From Methanobacteriota archaeon (GTDB taxonomy: Archaea; Thermoplasmatota; Thermoplasmata; RBG-16-68-12): 52,660 bases of DNA. The position numbers and the translations under genes are program-made. The notes under the pieces were generated by a model that searched no databases, was not told the DNA's origin, and saw nothing but the letters and a program-made list of their open reading frames with translations. Shown here one piece after another: positions 50,016-52,660 of the stretch. The stretch covers positions 1 to 52,660 of the forward strand of contig JAIBJG010000012.1 in assembly GCA_020029475.1 (NCBI GenBank). The letters run 5' to 3'. Position 1 is the first letter of the stretch; every line of letters begins with the position of its first letter.

Positions 50016-52174
50016 CGGGCGAGGGGCCCGCTGGGCCGGGGTGCGACGGGCTTCAGGCTCTTCCGGATCTCCCGCACGATGCCGTAGAAGGCCTTCGCGG
50101 CGGGGCTGTCCGGGTGCTCGAGGACGAAGGGCTTCCCGGCGTCCCCGCCAACCACGATTCGCGGGTCGAGCGGGATTCGCCCTAGGAACGGCAGGCCGAG
50201 CTCCTTCGCGGCGGCCTCCCCGCCTCCGCGCTTGAACACGTCCACGGTCTTCCCGCAATGGGGGCACACGAGCCCGCTCATGTTCTCTACGATCCCGACG
50301 ATCGGGAGGCGGACCGCCTGCGCGAACCCGATGCTCTTCCTGACGTCAAGGAGGGAGACCTCCTGCGGCGTCGTGACGATAATCGCCCCATCCGCATCGG
50401 GGATCTCCTGGGCGATGCTGAGGGGCTCGTCGCTCGTCCCTGGAGGTAGATCGATGACCATGAAGTCGAGGTCCCCCCAGTTCACGTCGATCATCATCTG
50501 CTTGATCGCTTTGATCTTCAGCGGGCCCCGCCAGATCACCGGTGTGTCCCTACCGACGAGGAGCTGGGCCATCGAGATCACCTTGACGCCGTTCGGCCCG
50601 ATTGCGGGCTCGATCCCGTGGTCGCCGGAGATGATGTGGGCGCCTTCGACCCCGGCCAACTTGGGGATATCGGGACCGGTGACGTCCGCGTCCAGGAGAC
50701 CCACCTTCGAGTCCGCCGCGAGGGCGACCGCGAGGTTCACGGCGACGGTTGAGTTATGGACGAGGACGCCTTCGGCGATGAAGTTGTGACTCCCGTCCAC
50801 CTCGATGTCGAAGACATCGTCCGTTCCTCCATCTTCGATGGCCACCACCCGGTCCCAATAGATGTTTGACTGAGCGATGGCGTTTAGCCTGGAGGACCCG
50901 AGCAACCACGCGATCTTCCGGAGCGCGTCCCTCGACGGACAGGTCCTCCGGTCTAGATAGCCCTGCTTCACATACGTGTGCCCACCGTAGGTGCTCGGGA
51001 CTTGCGCGTATCCGTACTTCCTAGAGAGCTCTGCCCACGTGAGGCCCGCCCTTCGGCACTCGGCCTCCACATCCTTCCACACCTCGAGAGGCAGCGTGTC
51101 CAAATTGGGATTCCGGCGTCGGCCCGCGACCTTCGAGGCCACCAAACGAAGCCGCTCCGATTTCCTCCCCCAGAAGCCGATCTGCGCGGCGAATGTCAGG
51201 ATGTCTTCTCCAAGGACAAGCAGCCGAAACGAATTCAGCGCCGGGTGTCTAATCCCGTCCCGGACATAGTGGGAAGATCGTTCGTGTACGACGGAGTGAA
51301 TCCCGAACCGCAGGAGGGCACGTTGAACATCGTTGGCGAGCTTCGGCGAGGATGAAGAATATTCGACCTTGTCGTCGTAGACTGAACCATCAGTGCTAAA
51401 CAGGCCGCGCAATACGAAAGCGAGGATTCGATTTGAACTTCGAAATACAGGGGGAGGAAGGTTTTTCTCGGGCGAGAGGACGTCGACTCGTAAACGCCTG
51501 ACGAGAGTCATGATCGCATTCCTTTGTCGCCCCCCCCTCTTGCCACTGGAAATCGAGTAACGGTAGCGAATTGCCCCCACCGGGCGAACTCGTAGCTCCG
51601 AGTCAATCCGTCCAACCGCCTCTCCAAGGACGTCGAGGATTGCTGAGTCGGCGTTCGTAAACCCCGGCGTTTGGCCTGTAAGCCCTCCGTCTCCCAAAAG
51701 CAGGCCCAGGACTCTTGCCTCGTCCTCCGTGAGTTCGTCCGGTCCGGGCGGTTCGGGAAGCCACCTGATCGTTGCAACGCGGTCGCCTGGCCTGAGTTCT
51801 CGCGTGGGCTTCCACGCCCCGTAGGTGTAGAGGAGATGATCCTCTGTGAGCCCAAGCTTCCTGCCACTCCGAAGGAGAAGACGTCGAATGCTCGCGCGCC
51901 GACCGAGGATTCCTTTTTTCTCACGGACGACGCTCTGGCCCTCCTCGTCGAGCGCGACGACAGGAGTTCCCAGCGACTCGATGGACTGCCAGTCCCCGTA
52001 CCCGGTGAGGATGGCGGTCCCACGCCGGACGCATTTTCCAACGCCGCCCTTGCCTGACATCACGATGAGTTTGTGCTTGATGTTCCGCATCTTCTCCGCC
52101 ATCCGCATCCGCTCTTTCATCGCGGCCATGATGTGCGGCGGGATCTCCGGGGATGGCTCTGGTTCCTCGGGCAA
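50012..52174 (-). CDS. Mrp/Nbp35-type Fe-S cluster ATPase, interrupted by an intein
   Basis: 720 residues encoded; removal of the 427-residue intein leaves a 293-residue P-loop ATPase of the Mrp/ApbC/Nbp35 family, which binds and passes iron-sulfur clusters. Extein parts: residues 1-47 with the deviant Walker A start GKGGVGK, and residues 475-720 beginning STVAVNLAVALA. Downstream are LLDADVTGPDIPKL, DFMVIDLPPGTSDEP and CPHC (cluster-binding CxxC) near residues 637-640. The protein is functional only if the intein splices, since it splits the P-loop itself. ATG 52174 lacks a strong ribosome site; the promoter lies in the 154-bp divergent gap. Confidence 0.95.
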   Translation of the reverse strand: MPEEPEPSPEIPPHIMAAMKERMRMAEKMRNIKHKLIVMSGKGGVGKCVRRGTAILTGYGDWQSIESLGTPVVALDEEGQSVVREKKGILGRRASIRRLLLRSGRKLGLTEDHLLYTYGAWKPTRELRPGDRVATIRWLPEPPGPDELTEDEARVLGLLLGDGGLTGQTPGFTNADSAILDVLGEAVGRIDSELRVRPVGAIRYRYSISSGKRGGRQRNAIMTLVRRLRVDVLSPEKNLPPPVFRSSNRILAFVLRGLFSTDGSVYDDKVEYSSSSPKLANDVQRALLRFGIHSVVHERSSHYVRDGIRHPALNSFRLLVLGEDILTFAAQIGFWGRKSERLRLVASKVAGRRRNPNLDTLPLEVWKDVEAECRRAGLTWAELSRKYGYAQVPSTYGGHTYVKQGYLDRRTCPSRDALRKIAWLLGSSRLNAIAQSNIYWDRVVAIEDGGTDDVFDIEVDGSHNFIAEGVLVHNSTVAVNLAVALAADSKVGLLDADVTGPDIPKLAGVEGAHIISGDHGIEPAIGPNGVKVISMAQLLVGRDTPVIWRGPLKIKAIKQMMIDVNWGDLDFMVIDLPPGTSDEPLSIAQEIPDADGAIIVTTPQEVSLLDVRKSIGFAQAVRLPIVGIVENMSGLVCPHCGKTVDVFKRGGGEAAAKELGLPFLGRIPLDPRIVVGGDAGKPFVLEHPDSPAAKAFYGIVREIRKSLKPVAPRPSGPLAR
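50753..52033 (-). mobile_element. Intein with LAGLIDADG-type homing endonuclease domain
   Basis: Encoded residues 48-474 of the Mrp/Nbp35 gene. Splicing blocks are visible: Cys1 (CVRRGTAIL), block B GLTEDHLLY with TxxH (intein residues 63-66), and the C-terminal VFDIEVDGSHNFIAEGVLVHN ending in His426-Asn427 with Ser as the +1 extein residue. DOD endonuclease motifs are VLGLLLGDGGL (108-118) and LRGLFSTDGSV (208-218), each with its catalytic aspartate. It inserts between the Walker A lysine and the following serine, the most conserved spot of the host. Its DNA is visibly less GC-rich than the host gene, a sign of recent arrival. Confidence 0.93.
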
Positions 52175-52205
52175 CGAGAACTCTCTCCTTCCATCGCGTC
52201 TTACA

Positions 52206-52229
52206 CCTCAGACGTATTAAAACGTGAGG
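52206..52229. promoter_or_regulatory. Imperfect inverted repeat in divergent promoter region
   Basis: CCTCA at 52206-52210 faces TGAGG at 52225-52229, with a CGT/ACG pair inside and a TATTAAAA core. It lies 32-55 nt upstream of the Mrp/Nbp35 ATG, where a TATA box is expected. An operator overlapping the promoter is possible. Another perfect palindrome, GGTTTAAACC at 52274-52283, sits 46-55 nt before the malic enzyme ATG. Confidence 0.4.
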
Positions 52230-52328
52230 CCGGGGGGAGGCCGAATGAGCGGAGACAGAGGGAAAGGAGGAAAGGTTTAAACCGCCCGCAAAGCCTCGCG
52301 CGCCCTGTCTCGAGTCCAGGAGATTCCG

Positions 52329-52660
52329 ATGGCTGCCCGCCGCCGCGTCCGCTCGAAACCTGAGCGCACCCGAACCCCCCGCCACGCGGAGATCTCGGAC
52401 GAGGAGAAGCTTCGTCGTGCGAATCTGCCGAAGGAGCTCTCTGCAAAGTACCACCCGTTCTACCAAGGCAAGGTGGAGATCGTCCCGAAGGTCCCGATCC
52501 GGGGCCATGAAGACTTCGCGATCTGGTACACGCCCGGGGTCGCGGAGCCCTGCCTTCAGATCAAGGCGGACCCGTCCAAGGTCTGGCAGCTCACGAACAA
52601 GTGGAACAACGTCGCGATCGTCACGGACGGGACGCGGGTCCTGGGCCTCGGGGACATCGG
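52329..52660 (+). CDS. Malic enzyme (NAD(P)-dependent), N-terminal part, cut by window end
   Basis: The first 110 residues are present. After a basic 30-residue start come AKYHPFYQGKVEIVPKVPI, DFAIWYTPGVAEPCLQI with the tyrosine of the malic-enzyme active site, and NVAIVTDGTRVLGLGDI, the conserved malic enzyme sequence. It oxidatively decarboxylates malate to pyruvate. The basic extension before the catalytic domain is longer than usual. ATG 52329 follows a GGTTTAAACC promoter-like palindrome. The end is beyond the window. Confidence 0.9.
   Translation, partial: MAARRRVRSKPERTRTPRHAEISDEEKLRRANLPKELSAKYHPFYQGKVEIVPKVPIRGHEDFAIWYTPGVAEPCLQIKADPSKVWQLTNKWNNVAIVTDGTRVLGLGDI

Noticed and set aside
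1-52660. CRISPR array, insertion sequence or rRNA genes
   Set aside because: No regularly spaced repeats, transposase or ribosomal RNA signature were noticed when reading both strands. The only mobile-type element supported is the intein.

Overview
The window looks like chromosomal DNA from a GC-rich euryarchaeon, most plausibly a member of the Thermoplasmatota. That placement is inference from gene content, not a tree. Archaeal markers are everywhere: RNA polymerase subunits Rpo7 and Rpo4, Spt4, ribosomal proteins S24e, S27ae, L21e, L31e, L39e and S19e, eIF6, PDCD5, Alba, Sec61-beta, Pus10, NreA, archaeal dephospho-CoA kinase and ether-lipid enzymes (a GGPP synthase and two geranylgeranyl reductases). 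TATA boxes sit about 25-35 nt before many starts, as expected for leaderless archaeal genes; internal operon genes use GGAGG-like sites instead. Genes are tightly packed and no gene-free gap exceeds about 220 bases.

Layout: 164-4892 holds a large coiled-coil protein, a SAM hydroxide adenosyltransferase, archaeal phosphoglycerate mutase and a small helical protein. 5049-7244 is a membrane pyrophosphatase. 8072-10199 is an information-processing operon (rpo7, spt4, dephospho-CoA kinase, S24e, S27ae) ending in tRNA-Arg(CCG). Directly after it lies the 3' end of another tRNA, then a stretch (10308-14634) of bacterial-looking metabolic genes: alpha/beta hydrolase, MsrB, thiolase, DUF2277 and an FAD oxidase, probably acquired. 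14758-19719 carries a toroid protein, an M3 oligopeptidase, a zinc-ribbon membrane protein and a regulator. 19783-22285 is a coupled three-gene operon with a DNA-repair flavour (NreA, Nudix, SPL-like radical SAM).

23260-26327 is a second information-processing block (Pus10, L21e, Rpo4, DUF655, Alba, Sec61-beta). 26349-34745 is dominated by one-carbon and folate/pterin metabolism: formate-tetrahydrofolate ligase, both halves of glycine decarboxylase and a 3'-truncated MptE. A VapBC pair with a frameshifted antitoxin, tRNA-Ser(CGA) and a ubiquitin-like MoaD/ThiS protein lie among them. 35795-37697 is the S19e-PDCD5-L39e-L31e-eIF6 translation operon. 37811-49567 contains UbiX, a RING-like membrane protein with a DUF835 domain, a TrmB regulator, the isoprenoid/ether-lipid genes, a beta-CASP nuclease, an unassigned helical protein with a DDxxD-type motif, and a second DUF835 protein. 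The right end has thioredoxin, an Mrp/Nbp35-type ATPase with a 427-residue intein splitting its P-loop, and the start of malic enzyme.

The most notable observations are the intein inside the Walker A motif of the Mrp/Nbp35 protein; three genes whose only sensible start is CTG behind a good Shine-Dalgarno site; three convergent gene pairs whose stop codons share one CTAG; a toxin-antitoxin locus with a frameshifted antitoxin but intact toxin; an mptE gene that lost its 3' end against gcvPB; and a tRNA 3' fragment marking a likely integration scar.
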